Assembly (NCBI GenBank): GCA_029570375.1
Contig: JAKPXB010000007.1
Coordinates: forward strand, 1-43,727
Source: Bacillota bacterium
GTDB lineage: Bacteria > Bacillota > Clostridia > Saccharofermentanales > DTU023
DNA length: 43,727 bases
Direction: 5' to 3'
Positions 34,067 through 41,967 of this stretch are shown here, in pieces (within the stretch, counting starts at the first letter, position 1; each line of letters starts with the position of its first letter). The notes beneath the pieces were generated by a model. That model made no database searches and was not told where the DNA came from. It was given only the letters and a program-made list of their open reading frames with translations. The position numbers and the translations under genes are program-made.

Positions 34067-35210
34067 CCGCAGGGATAAGACAAAAGAACACGAAACATAC
34101 TCTCTCCTAATCATGATCTCAACCCCCAAAAAGGCTGAAGACATGGCGAACTATGCCCTCGCGAACGGAGCGGCGGGCGCGTTCTTCAGTCACGCCCGCG
34201 GCACGCTTCCGGGCCATATTCTCGCCATGCTGGGACTCGCGGGGGTCAGACGGGAACTCGTCGTGCTTGCCGTCCCCCACAGGAGAGCCGGTTCCCTTCT
34301 TGAGGAAATCAATGAGACGTTCAACCTCAAAGAGAAGATGGGAGGCATTGCCTATCTTCTCGATCTGGAACATCCGCTCAGACGGCCGGCTGAGACAGAC
34401 AGCGATCCCTATTCCGTCGTCGCGGCAATTGTGAACGAAGGCGAAGGCGAAGAGGTCGTCGAACACGTCCGCCAAAGCCACCCCGTCGGCGCGTCTATTC
34501 TCCAGGCGTCCGGATCAGCCAATCACAGCCGGAAAACTTTCGATTTCGAGATTGTGGAGAGCAAAGAGATTGTTCTGATCATCACAAAAAAACACCTCTG
34601 CAAAAAAGTTTATCAGACTATTCACGACGCCCTTCGCACGGAACTCCCGGGGCGCGGAATCATCTTCTCGACCGACATAGGCGCGGTCGCCGGCATCCTT
34701 GAGAAAGATCAGGAACTCCGATCGCGGGAGGAATACCCCGGAGGCGGATACGCGGACGCTGAACAGTACCCGGAAGATTCATACCATCCGCGAGACCGGC
34801 ATTCGGAAGACGGGTACGAGGATGCCGAACCGGATGACGCCGGGGTACTCCGGGAAGGAGAACCAGGCAGGCCAGGTAAAACGGCGGATCAAGGCGAGTC
34901 GTATCAGGTCGCTGTTTTAGCGCTCGTTGACCGCGGACACACGGAAGAGATTGTCCGGCTGTCAGAAGAAGCGGGCGGCCATGGCGCAACGATTATGCGC
35001 GGTCGGTTCGCCTCGCATAAGAGCCACGGTTTTTTCAGTCATTCGGATGAAACGGAGAAAGAAGCGGTTATCATGATCGCGCCGAGGGAAACAGCCCGGA
35101 CCGTTCTGCACCGGCTGCAGCAGTACGCCGCGGAACACAGAGAGAGACCGGTGATCCTGACCTGGGTGTGCGTCCACTCATTCGACAAATTCTCTTACGG
35201 GACAGTCTGA
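34038..35210 (+). CDS. Protein with three PII-like domains, partner of DUF1538
   Basis: Three stretches resemble the PII/CutA-like ferredoxin-type fold: residues about 21-112 (YSLLIMISTPKKAEDM... GAAGAFF, HARGT), about 125-222 (YSVVAAIVNEGEGEEVV... GASILQ, KEIVLIITKK) and about 288-385 (YQVAVLALVDRG... GATIMRGR, KEAVIMIAP). Each has the strand-helix-GA-strand pattern, with a basic or Gly/Ser loop before the last strands. A Tyr/Glu/Asp/Pro-rich linker (about 223-285) separates domains 2 and 3. PII proteins normally form trimers of single domains, so one chain could imitate a whole trimer. GGAGGA lies before the ATG, and the gene overlaps the end of the DUF1538 gene. Regulating that membrane protein by binding a nucleotide is the obvious hypothesis, not shown here. 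Confidence 0.75.
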   Translation: MQMNEPPLTDRRDKTKEHETYSLLIMISTPKKAEDMANYALANGAAGAFFSHARGTLPGHILAMLGLAGVRRELVVLAVPHRRAGSLLEEINETFNLKEKMGGIAYLLDLEHPLRRPAETDSDPYSVVAAIVNEGEGEEVVEHVRQSHPVGASILQASGSANHSRKTFDFEIVESKEIVLIITKKHLCKKVYQTIHDALRTELPGRGIIFSTDIGAVAGILEKDQELRSREEYPGGGYADAEQYPEDSYHPRDRHSEDGYEDAEPDDAGVLREGEPGRPGKTADQGESYQVAVLALVDRGHTEEIVRLSEEAGGHGATIMRGRFASHKSHGFFSHSDETEKEAVIMIAPRETARTVLHRLQQYAAEHRERPVILTWVCVHSFDKFSYGTV

Positions 35211-35240
35211 AGCCGGGAGATGCCGGCTCCGCTTTTCTTA
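35211..35240 (+). terminator. Terminator after the PII-like gene
   Basis: AGCCGG (35211-35216) pairs with CCGGCT (35223-35228) around a 6-base loop and is followed by CCGCTTTTCTTATT. It directly follows the TGA stop and abuts the convergent pseudo-amidase gene. Confidence 0.65.
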
Positions 35241-36518
35241 TTAAGACTGCGGGGAAATGAAATACTGGAAGACGGCATTGGCCACCGCCTGGCCGATATC
35301 GGCTCTCCCTTCATCGGACGCGAGAATCGCGCGGTCGCCTTCGTTCGAAAGATAACCGGGGACGAAGGACACGGAGACATAGTTTGTGAGGCGGAGAAGT
35401 GCGAGATCTTTTTCTTCGCCCGCTTCGATTCCCCCCTCCGGTTTCAGGGACGGCACCATACGGGAGAGATTGGTTTTCAGCAGCTGTGCCAGACTCGCGC
35501 GCCCCTTCGTATCAATATTGGTGTAGTTGGGCGGGAGTTTCATGGGATTCTGATCGACAGCGTAGCCGTTATTTGTATCCGCGACGAAATCCGCTGACAT
35601 GTAATAGGTGTGCGATCCGTGGCGCGACGTGTCGCTGTCATTCCCAAGCGAAAGATTGATGAGAAGAATATCGCTGTACTGCGATTCAATGTCGTACAGT
35701 ATCCGCAGCTGCGGGGGCGTGCCGATCGAGCCGAACAGTCCGCGCCCTCCGGAGGCGGGGCTGTTCTGATTTATACGGATAACATCCCCCATGAGAAGCC
35801 TCAGATTGTCGATCACCGATGTGAGATAACCGGCCTGATCCGCCGCGTCCCGATACCGGATCAGGGAAATATCCGCAGCGGCCGCGACCCTCGAGAACAG
35901 CGAATACTCTTCATCCGTCGTACGTGTCAGCACAACCGTGGCCCCGAAACGGGTAAGCGCTTTTTCCGCTTCCGTCGCGATGCTGAGGAGAAGAGATTTC
36001 TCTGTCAGCGCTTCCTCCCCTGCGCCCCATACAGCGCCGGTCTCCGCACCTCCGCGCGAGGCGTCGATGATCACGGTGACCCCTTTCAAAGGCTGCGCGG
36101 CCGCGGAACGGGACGCGTAATCGCTCAGATTCGCGTCATAAAGCTTCGGGATCGACAGCTCCGCCGGCCAGATCCGCAGCGCTTCCTTAACAGGCGGAAG
36201 CCTGTCCGGGTCGTTATCGGTGACAGGCAGCTCGATTTTCTCAACTGCTGTCGTCACGGGAGGATCTGTGTGTTCTTCCGTACTGTCAATGCCCGTCGAG
36301 CTGCCCGGTGTGTCAGGTGATGTGCCCTCCGGTGTTTTGACACTGTTTTCAGGCGGCTGATCCGGTGTTTTCACACCATCCGGCAAACTCGTACTGATCT
36401 GGAACCGCTTGGCGCCGCGCACCGGTTTCGGGAGAACGCCGCGAAATGAAAGCAGGAGCAACAGACTGCTGATGATCAGCAGAACAAATACATTCCGCGC
36501 GCTCTTCTTCCCTGTCAA
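35241..36518 (-). CDS. Amidase_3-like cell-wall protein lacking catalytic residues
   Basis: A membrane or signal segment (about residues 10-25) is followed by a Pro/Thr-rich linker to about 140, then a domain that follows the N-acetylmuramoyl-L-alanine amidase (AmiA/CwlV) fold: VTVIIDASRGGAETGAVWG, EKSLLLSIATEAEKAL, VVLTRTTDEEYSLFSR and PGYLSNEGDRAIL. The zinc and catalytic residues are mostly gone. The first histidine is Arg155, the second is Leu289, and the catalytic glutamate site is Val386; only Glu173 remains. An insertion of about 60 residues (212-280) precedes the third motif. It is probably non-enzymatic, perhaps a regulator or a glycan-binding protein. It begins three bases after glmM, so it belongs to the cdaA-glmM operon. 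Confidence 0.78.
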   Translation of the reverse strand: MTGKKSARNVFVLLIISSLLLLLSFRGVLPKPVRGAKRFQISTSLPDGVKTPDQPPENSVKTPEGTSPDTPGSSTGIDSTEEHTDPPVTTAVEKIELPVTDNDPDRLPPVKEALRIWPAELSIPKLYDANLSDYASRSAAAQPLKGVTVIIDASRGGAETGAVWGAGEEALTEKSLLLSIATEAEKALTRFGATVVLTRTTDEEYSLFSRVAAAADISLIRYRDAADQAGYLTSVIDNLRLLMGDVIRINQNSPASGGRGLFGSIGTPPQLRILYDIESQYSDILLINLSLGNDSDTSRHGSHTYYMSADFVADTNNGYAVDQNPMKLPPNYTNIDTKGRASLAQLLKTNLSRMVPSLKPEGGIEAGEEKDLALLRLTNYVSVSFVPGYLSNEGDRAILASDEGRADIGQAVANAVFQYFISPQS

Positions 36519-36521
36519 GCG

Positions 36522-37895
36522 TCAGTCCCTTTCACCCGGGGCGCAAACTGCCTCGATCACAGCGCACAGATCTCCCGCCAGCGCGTTAATCTCGCACTCG
36601 TCTTTTCCTTCAATCATCACTCTCACAAGCGGTTCCGTACCGGATTTCCGGACGAGAACCCGCCCGTTCCGGCCGAGGATCTCCTCCTTTTCGGCGATGG
36701 CGGCCAGAAGGTCGGGATGGTTCATGACATACTGTTTCTTTTCATCGGAGACGCGGACATTCACAGTAATCTGAGGAAGCTTCCGGATGATCTTCCTCAT
36801 TTCGCTGAGCCGGGCGCTGCCGCCCTCGTTGCGAATGGCTCCGAGAAGGCGGATGGCGGTGAGCACGCCGTCTCCCGTCGTCGAGTCGTCCAGAAGGATA
36901 ATATGTCCGCTCTGTTCTCCTCCGATCGCGTATCCGTCAGCCAGCATGCGTTCCAGGACGTAGCGGTCGCCTACCTGTGTCCGGATCAATTCATATCCGG
37001 CGGAGGCAGCCGCGAGTTCGAGCCCGAGATTGCTCATCACGGTCGCGACGATCGTCTTCTTTTTCAGCTTCCCGAACCGGTCGAGGTCACGCGCCAGAAT
37101 CGCGAGCATGACATCGCCGTCGCAGACCTCTCCGCTGTCATCGACGGCTATCAGGCGATCGGCATCGCCGTCAAATGCCAGCCCGATGTCCGCACCGTGT
37201 TCACACACGGCGCGCGATAGATTCCCGATATGCGTCGAACCGCAATCGCGGTTGATATTATATCCGTCGGGGTCGGCTCCGATTGTCTGAACGTCGGCGC
37301 CTAAATCTCTGAACAGCCTTGGCGCGACAACAGAACTCGCTCCATGCGCACAGTCAACGACAATTTTCATACCCGAGAGGTCAAGCCCGGCGATCGACTG
37401 AAGATGTTCCCGGTACTCATCCGCGCCCTCCTTATAGTGGATGAGCCTGCCCACCGCTTCCCCGGTCGGGCGTTCATAATCAAGAAAGGAGGGATCGCTG
37501 ATCCGCGCTTCAATGGCATCCTCCGTTTCATCGGGGAGCTTAAAACCGCTGCCCGAGAAGAACTTGATGCCGTTGTATTCAAAAGAGTTATGCGACGCCG
37601 AAATCATCACGCCGGCATCAGCCCCGAGTTTTCTGGTCAGCCACGCCACGCCGGGTGTCGGGATGACCCCAACGTACAGGACATCCGCGCCGGCGGACGT
37701 GATGCCGGCGATCAGAGCCGATCCCAGCATGCCGCACGAAATACGCGTATCTTCGCCGACAACAAGCGTCGGTTTGTGGTGTGTTTCCTCAGTCAGAACA
37801 TGCGCCCCCGCCATTCCGAGATAGAAAGCCAAATCAGGCGTCAAATCGCGGTTCGCGACTCCACGCACACCATCCGTTCCAAACATTCTAGCCAT
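36522..37895 (-). CDS. glmM: Phosphoglucosamine mutase
   Basis: GlmM converts glucosamine-6-phosphate to glucosamine-1-phosphate for UDP-GlcNAc and peptidoglycan synthesis. The 457-residue frame has the full set of motifs: MFGTDGVRGVAN at the start, the phosphoserine loop GVMISASHNSFEYNGIKFF, the metal loop LAFDGDADR, the sugar-binding IGGEQSGHII and the phosphate-binding VRKSGTEPLVRVMIEG. It lies 81 bases downstream of the diadenylate cyclase gene, the standard cdaA-cdaR-glmM order, and GlmM is known to restrain CdaA activity in other Bacillota. AGGA precedes the ATG. Confidence 0.97.
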   Translation of the reverse strand: MARMFGTDGVRGVANRDLTPDLAFYLGMAGAHVLTEETHHKPTLVVGEDTRISCGMLGSALIAGITSAGADVLYVGVIPTPGVAWLTRKLGADAGVMISASHNSFEYNGIKFFSGSGFKLPDETEDAIEARISDPSFLDYERPTGEAVGRLIHYKEGADEYREHLQSIAGLDLSGMKIVVDCAHGASSVVAPRLFRDLGADVQTIGADPDGYNINRDCGSTHIGNLSRAVCEHGADIGLAFDGDADRLIAVDDSGEVCDGDVMLAILARDLDRFGKLKKKTIVATVMSNLGLELAAASAGYELIRTQVGDRYVLERMLADGYAIGGEQSGHIILLDDSTTGDGVLTAIRLLGAIRNEGGSARLSEMRKIIRKLPQITVNVRVSDEKKQYVMNHPDLLAAIAEKEEILGRNGRVLVRKSGTEPLVRVMIEGKDECEINALAGDLCAVIEAVCAPGERD

Positions 37896-37976
37896 AGCTA
37901 ATTCCTCCCATCCTGTCAGACACCCAATAAAACACGTCTATTGCAAACGGCCAATTCTCTCCGTGCGGAGAAACAT

Positions 37977-39563
37977 TCAGGGTGTATCGGAAATTCTTTC
38001 GTAGACATTTACTGTTACCGACACAGGCAGCAGTAATTCAGTTTTCGTGTAGAGCAATGTCTCTGTGTCAACTTTAACCGGCAGCTGGACGATGCCTGCT
38101 CTGTTGACTTCGCTCACATCAATATAGGCAGCGATCTTCCCAGGCGCTATGTCAGCGAGCACCTGCTGTCTCCCGCGGAGTGTCACCTGAACATTGGCGA
38201 CAGGGAAACTCTGGATTCCAAATCCGCGTTCATGCGCTTTTTCAAGGCCGTAGTGAGCAAGCGGGACAATGAACGACTTTGTTGTGACGGGGTTGACTGT
38301 CACCTGGACAAACACCCACATAAAGCAAGCAATAACAATCGAGAGAATCGCGAGTCCCATGCGCTGACGGCGCGAAAGCATCGAACCGATGCGCCTGTTT
38401 CTCAGCACCTTGTGCTGTCTCTTGCCGATACTCTCTTCGCCGTTTTCATTCTCGTCGAAGATGACCGGGGCTCCCCCATTGGCCGCTGCGTCTGATGGCG
38501 CCTCCGCCTCATCTGCTTTGTCATAATCTTTTTCGACATGCGCCGCGCCGGGACGCGAGTCCGCTTTGTGACCAGGAGAGAGAATCTCCTCTCCGTCGTC
38601 ATCGCGATCCGGTGATTCATCAGCCGTTCCGTTCCGGAAAAATCTCCTGAACCAGCCTCTGACTGTCCTGTCCTCTTCTCCCGCCGACGCGCCGAGCAGG
38701 CGGTGAAGTTGTGTCCGCAGAGCGTCCACATTGCCGAGGACATGGAGAACGCCGTCGATGGCGAGGCTGATCGTCCCCTTCTCTTCAGAGACGACTACGG
38801 CGACAGCGTCACCCATTTCACTCGCTCCGACTGCCGCGCGGTGGCGCAGACCGAAATCGCGTCTCAGGTGGTAATTATCCGACAACGGGATATGAACCCG
38901 GGCGGCTGCCACGCGGCCGTCCCGAATGATCACCGCACCGTCGTGAAGCGGCGACCCCGTATAAAAGATCTGCCGAAGCAGCGCGGAAGAGACCGTCGCG
39001 TCAACGCGCACCGCGTTCTCCTGCTCATGCAGTTCACCCAGTTTTGTATTTCGCTCGATAATAATGAGCGCTCCCGTTCTGGTACTGCTCATCCACTCGC
39101 ACGCGTTGACAATATTCTCTATCATCTGATGAACACCGGGATGCGACACATGGCTGTCCCATGTGCCATATGTCAGACGGTTGCGCCCGACCGCTTCAAG
39201 CGTGCGCCGCAGCTCGGGCTGAAAGATGACGATAATGGCGATCGCCAGAATTGAAATCGTGCGGTTGAGCATAAATCCAATCGTGTTCAGTCCGATCGCG
39301 CTTGAGACAAAAGCGAAAACAACGATCAGGATGATCCCTCGAAGCAGCTGCCATGCGCGCGAATCTCTGAGGAGCAACAGAATAAAATACACGACAAAAG
39401 CGGTGATGGCGATATCAAAGAGGGCGACCGCCATATCAATCGGCCCGCCCAGGTACAGCAGGCCGTCTGAAAGGCTGTAACGCAGTTCATTGAAAAACTC
39501 GCCAATTTTCGAAAATAAACCAGTTGCCAGAACCAAAAGTATGGGCTCCTCCGCATTGAACAT
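37977..39563 (-). CDS. cdaA: Fused diadenylate cyclase (CdaA) - YbbR (CdaR) protein
   Basis: CdaA makes cyclic di-AMP from two ATP at the membrane, controlling potassium, osmolyte and wall homeostasis. Residues 45-115 hold about three membrane helices. The cyclase domain (about 145-290) shows the paired active-site motifs LHDGAVII (about 206-213) and GLRHRAAVGAS (about 238-248). A long, acidic, low-complexity linker (about 292-400) is followed by a fourth membrane helix (about 403-420) and one extracellular YbbR domain (about 421-528). In most Bacillota CdaA and YbbR-containing CdaR are separate proteins that bind each other; here they form one 528-residue chain. The annotated ATG lacks a ribosome binding site, and a downstream TTG following GGAGG inside the frame is an alternative start. 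glmM follows. Confidence 0.9.
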   Translation of the reverse strand: MFNAEEPILLVLATGLFSKIGEFFNELRYSLSDGLLYLGGPIDMAVALFDIAITAFVVYFILLLLRDSRAWQLLRGIILIVVFAFVSSAIGLNTIGFMLNRTISILAIAIIVIFQPELRRTLEAVGRNRLTYGTWDSHVSHPGVHQMIENIVNACEWMSSTRTGALIIIERNTKLGELHEQENAVRVDATVSSALLRQIFYTGSPLHDGAVIIRDGRVAAARVHIPLSDNYHLRRDFGLRHRAAVGASEMGDAVAVVVSEEKGTISLAIDGVLHVLGNVDALRTQLHRLLGASAGEEDRTVRGWFRRFFRNGTADESPDRDDDGEEILSPGHKADSRPGAAHVEKDYDKADEAEAPSDAAANGGAPVIFDENENGEESIGKRQHKVLRNRRIGSMLSRRQRMGLAILSIVIACFMWVFVQVTVNPVTTKSFIVPLAHYGLEKAHERGFGIQSFPVANVQVTLRGRQQVLADIAPGKIAAYIDVSEVNRAGIVQLPVKVDTETLLYTKTELLLPVSVTVNVYERISDTP

Positions 39564-39570
39564 TTTTTTT

Positions 39571-39579
39571 ATTTTAGCA
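39571..39579 (-). promoter_or_regulatory. Extended -10 promoter immediately before cdaA
   Basis: On the minus strand TGCTAAAAT forms an extended -10 element ending seven bases before the cdaA ATG. Transcription would begin at about the A of the ATG, which would make the mRNA leaderless. No good -35 box is present. Confidence 0.45.
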
Positions 39580-39714
39580 TATTGTCCGGCGCTATCGGCA
39601 GCACCGGGGAACGAAGCGTCCCGCCCGGAAATCTGTTTGAATCAAAAGGCCGTGAAAACCGCTCCGCTGCGCGCACACGCGCCAGTCAGTCCACACCACG
39701 GCCGCACCTGAATA

Positions 39715-39723
39715 TGCTATGAT
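39715..39723 (+). promoter_or_regulatory. Extended -10 promoter of the lipoprotein gene
   Basis: TGCTATGAT is an extended -10 element 72 bases before the lipoprotein ATG, with no clear -35. It is divergent from the cdaA promoter in a 232-base gap that holds no other gene. Confidence 0.5.
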
Positions 39724-39795
39724 TAATCAAAGAATCGCGCTATCAGACGCGGACGGACAGACCGGGCGGGACAATAAAATCCGGGGAGGCAGCAG

Positions 39796-40584
39796 ATGAA
39801 AATTGAGAACAGATGCGTCAGACCACACGGCTGCCGCAAGAATTATTTCATAGTTATCCTGTCGATACTGCTCTTCGCGCTGCTGCCGGCAGCGGGCTGC
39901 GCCACCCCTTCTCTCAGGCCTCTGAATCCGGAGCCGGGCACAGCTGAACCTACCGAACCCCCAGAGACAAGCGCGCCTATCTTTTTGACCACGGCCCCTT
40001 TATCCGATGCAACAACGGAACAGGAAGAAACTACCCCTTCGGTCACCACGGAAACGGTGCCGGCGACAACACCCGAAACGGATATTCCGTGGTCACAGGA
40101 TTTGCGCGGCCTCATCGACTCGCTCCGTCCGCCGTTTATGACTGGAAGAAGCATCCCGTTTTACGCGCGTATCCTCCGCACGCCGCCGCTGTCACATACA
40201 TTGGGAGTCTCCACAAACCCCCTCATGATATCCAACAGAGAAACGCTGGTAACGTTCCTGGAAAGAGTGAAATACGGCTGGCAGCTGAAAGATTCCGACA
40301 TCAGAAATCTCCTCGACGTCTATAACAACGACTTCTTCCACAAAAATGTTTTAATCGCCGGCGCGATCGGTCTCAATTCCGGCTCCATTCAGGTGGGCGT
40401 CAGAGACGTGCTTCAAACGGATGACCAGCTCTCGGTTCTGTTCAATTTCACATTCCCCGAAATCGGAACCATGGACATGATGAGCTGGCACTATTTCGTG
40501 GAAATAGCCGCGAGTGATGCGGCAGGCAGGACGGTCGCCGGTTCTTACATGCCCAATGTGGAAAAAACCACAATAGCTGAATAG
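39796..40584 (+). CDS. Predicted lipoprotein of unknown function
   Basis: The 262-residue protein has a basic N-terminus, a hydrophobic stretch (FIVILSILLFALLPAAG) and a lipobox-like LPAAGC, so it should be lipid-anchored outside the membrane at that cysteine (about residue 35). A Thr/Pro/Glu-rich linker (about 40-105) suited to crossing the wall leads to a globular domain of about 155 residues. The domain contains SRETLVTFLERVKYGWQL-like helical and GAIGLNSGSIQVGVRDV strand patterns (approximate reading). I do not recognise the domain. GGGGAGG is placed well before the ATG. A strong terminator follows. It lies divergent to the cyclic di-AMP operon. Confidence 0.8.
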   Translation: MKIENRCVRPHGCRKNYFIVILSILLFALLPAAGCATPSLRPLNPEPGTAEPTEPPETSAPIFLTTAPLSDATTEQEETTPSVTTETVPATTPETDIPWSQDLRGLIDSLRPPFMTGRSIPFYARILRTPPLSHTLGVSTNPLMISNRETLVTFLERVKYGWQLKDSDIRNLLDVYNNDFFHKNVLIAGAIGLNSGSIQVGVRDVLQTDDQLSVLFNFTFPEIGTMDMMSWHYFVEIAASDAAGRTVAGSYMPNVEKTTIAE

Positions 40585-40610
40585 ATTAACGTATTTCTTT
40601 TCCCACCCTG

Positions 40611-40649
40611 AAAAAGGACCGCGGAAACTGATTATCCGCGGTCCTTTTT
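40611..40649. terminator. Bidirectional terminator between the lipoprotein gene and tRNA-Gln
   Basis: GGACCGCGGA (40616-40625) pairs perfectly with TCCGCGGTCC (40635-40644) over a 9-base loop, flanked by AAAAA (40611-40615) and TTTTT (40645-40649). It can therefore end transcripts in both directions. The T-run touches the CCA end of tRNA-Gln. Confidence 0.93.
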
Positions 40650-40722
40650 GGCTGCCGATTCAGGATTTGAACCCGAACATACTGAGTCAGAGTCAGGTGT
40701 GCTACCGTTACACTAATCGGCA
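40649..40722 (-). tRNA. tRNA-Gln(CUG), CCA encoded
   Basis: The reverse complement folds as a cloverleaf with acceptor arms TGCCGAT and ATCGGCA. It begins with U1 opposite A72, as is typical for bacterial tRNA-Gln. The discriminator is G and CCA is genomic. The anticodon loop CTCTGAC gives anticodon CUG for glutamine. The T arm holds GTTCAAATC. The length is 74. The outermost anticodon-stem pair is C-U, a mild irregularity. Confidence 0.94.
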
Positions 40723-40746
40723 TCGCTTTTAATGGCAACGAAAGCT

Positions 40747-40775
40747 ATGGTATCACAGTGCTTTGAATTATACAA
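40747..40775 (-). promoter_or_regulatory. Probable promoter of tRNA-Gln
   Basis: On the minus strand TTGTAT (40770-40775), a 17-base spacer and TACCAT (40747-40752) precede the tRNA 5' end by 24 bases. The -35 overlaps the last codons of mutY. The boxes are imperfect; read-through from mutY is the alternative. Confidence 0.45.
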
Positions 40776-41964
40776 GGCATTTTGATATCGTTCGCGAAAT
40801 AAACGCGTCCCTCCAGGGGACAAGAACAGAGGGAAACGGAAGGTCATGTAATTTTTCGGCCCGAACCCAGCACGCGCCCTCCGGATCACCGTCCCGGACA
40901 GCAGGTATCACCGAAGAAAGCTCCGCTTCCCAGAGAAAAACATCCCAGATCCGATGCGAATAGACGGCCCGCCTCTTATCTATGAAACGGATGCCCGCCG
41001 ATTCCGGCGCGTCATATACCCCGCGCCTGCGGAGATGGCGGCACAGTGACTCCCGGAAACCCGCCGGGTTATCCGGACCAAACGGTTCGGGGAGCGAAAA
41101 AAATTCAAACAGCCCTTCAAGCAGTCCTTTGGGCCGACGCTGAACGTAAACGCTTCCATGCACATGGAGGAGGACATATGAAAATGATGTGACCGGTTTA
41201 TCCTCTGCGCCCGGGCGGACAGGGAACCGGCCGACAGCATCGGCTGCATAAGCCTGACACATCTGTTGGAGAGGGCAGTGTTCGCATTGAGGAGATGAAG
41301 GTGTGCATACCATCGCGCCCAGATCCATCAACGCCTCATTGAAGTCCCCCGCCCGGCCGTCAGTTGGCATCAGTTCGCAGATCCTCTTCCTCACCGTCCT
41401 GAGCGCTTTGGCGCTCCCCCGCACATGCGGCACCGCGTCGAATCGTGATACGATGCGGACAATATTCCCGTCGACCGCCGGCTCAGGCTGATCGTAGGCG
41501 AAGGACAGGACCGCCCCTGCCGTATACTCCCCAATTCCGGGCAGTGCCATCAGCTCTTTTTTCAGAGGCGGAATAATGCCGTCGTAATCGCTTGAAACGC
41601 GCATGCCAAAGGCATGGAGAAAACGCGCCCGTCTGTAATATCCGAGCCCTTCCCATGCTTTCAGCACATCTGTCTGCAGTGCGGACGCGAGATCGTTCAT
41701 CGTCGGAAACCGCGCCATAAAACGCTCGTAATACGGAATGACGGCTGTAACCTGCGTCTGCTGCAGCATAAACTCCGATACAACCACGGTGTAGGGATCG
41801 CGCCTTATGGAAATCGGATGATCCTTTGTGAAATCGGGGAAGCGGGCGCGCACCGCGCGGTCAAAGGACAGGCGGTCGTTCCGGGGTACGGGCAGACGCC
41901 AAGGCAGGACGCGCGCATTGGCGTCAAACCATCGGAGAATCGTGTCAGAGAACGCGGACTCCAC
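40768..41964 (-). CDS. mutY: A/G-specific adenine DNA glycosylase
   Basis: MutY removes adenine mispaired with 8-oxoguanine. The catalytic glutamate lies in SEFMLQQTQV, the helix-hairpin-helix in LMALPGIGEYTAGAV, and the catalytic aspartate in AVDGNIVRI. The 4Fe-4S cluster cysteines follow as CTPSSPQCEHCPLQQMC with the standard 6-2-5 spacing. The C-terminal part (about residues 250-398) matches the Nudix-like domain that recognises 8-oxoguanine. An insertion of about 32 residues lies between LPWR and DPYTVVVSE, where the family normally has only a few; it is basic and unusual. The gene starts three bases after the flavoprotein gene, probably in one operon. Confidence 0.94.
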   Translation of the reverse strand: MESAFSDTILRWFDANARVLPWRLPVPRNDRLSFDRAVRARFPDFTKDHPISIRRDPYTVVVSEFMLQQTQVTAVIPYYERFMARFPTMNDLASALQTDVLKAWEGLGYYRRARFLHAFGMRVSSDYDGIIPPLKKELMALPGIGEYTAGAVLSFAYDQPEPAVDGNIVRIVSRFDAVPHVRGSAKALRTVRKRICELMPTDGRAGDFNEALMDLGAMVCTPSSPQCEHCPLQQMCQAYAADAVGRFPVRPGAEDKPVTSFSYVLLHVHGSVYVQRRPKGLLEGLFEFFSLPEPFGPDNPAGFRESLCRHLRRRGVYDAPESAGIRFIDKRRAVYSHRIWDVFLWEAELSSVIPAVRDGDPEGACWVRAEKLHDLPFPSVLVPWRDAFISRTISKCLV

Positions 41965-41967
41965 CGT

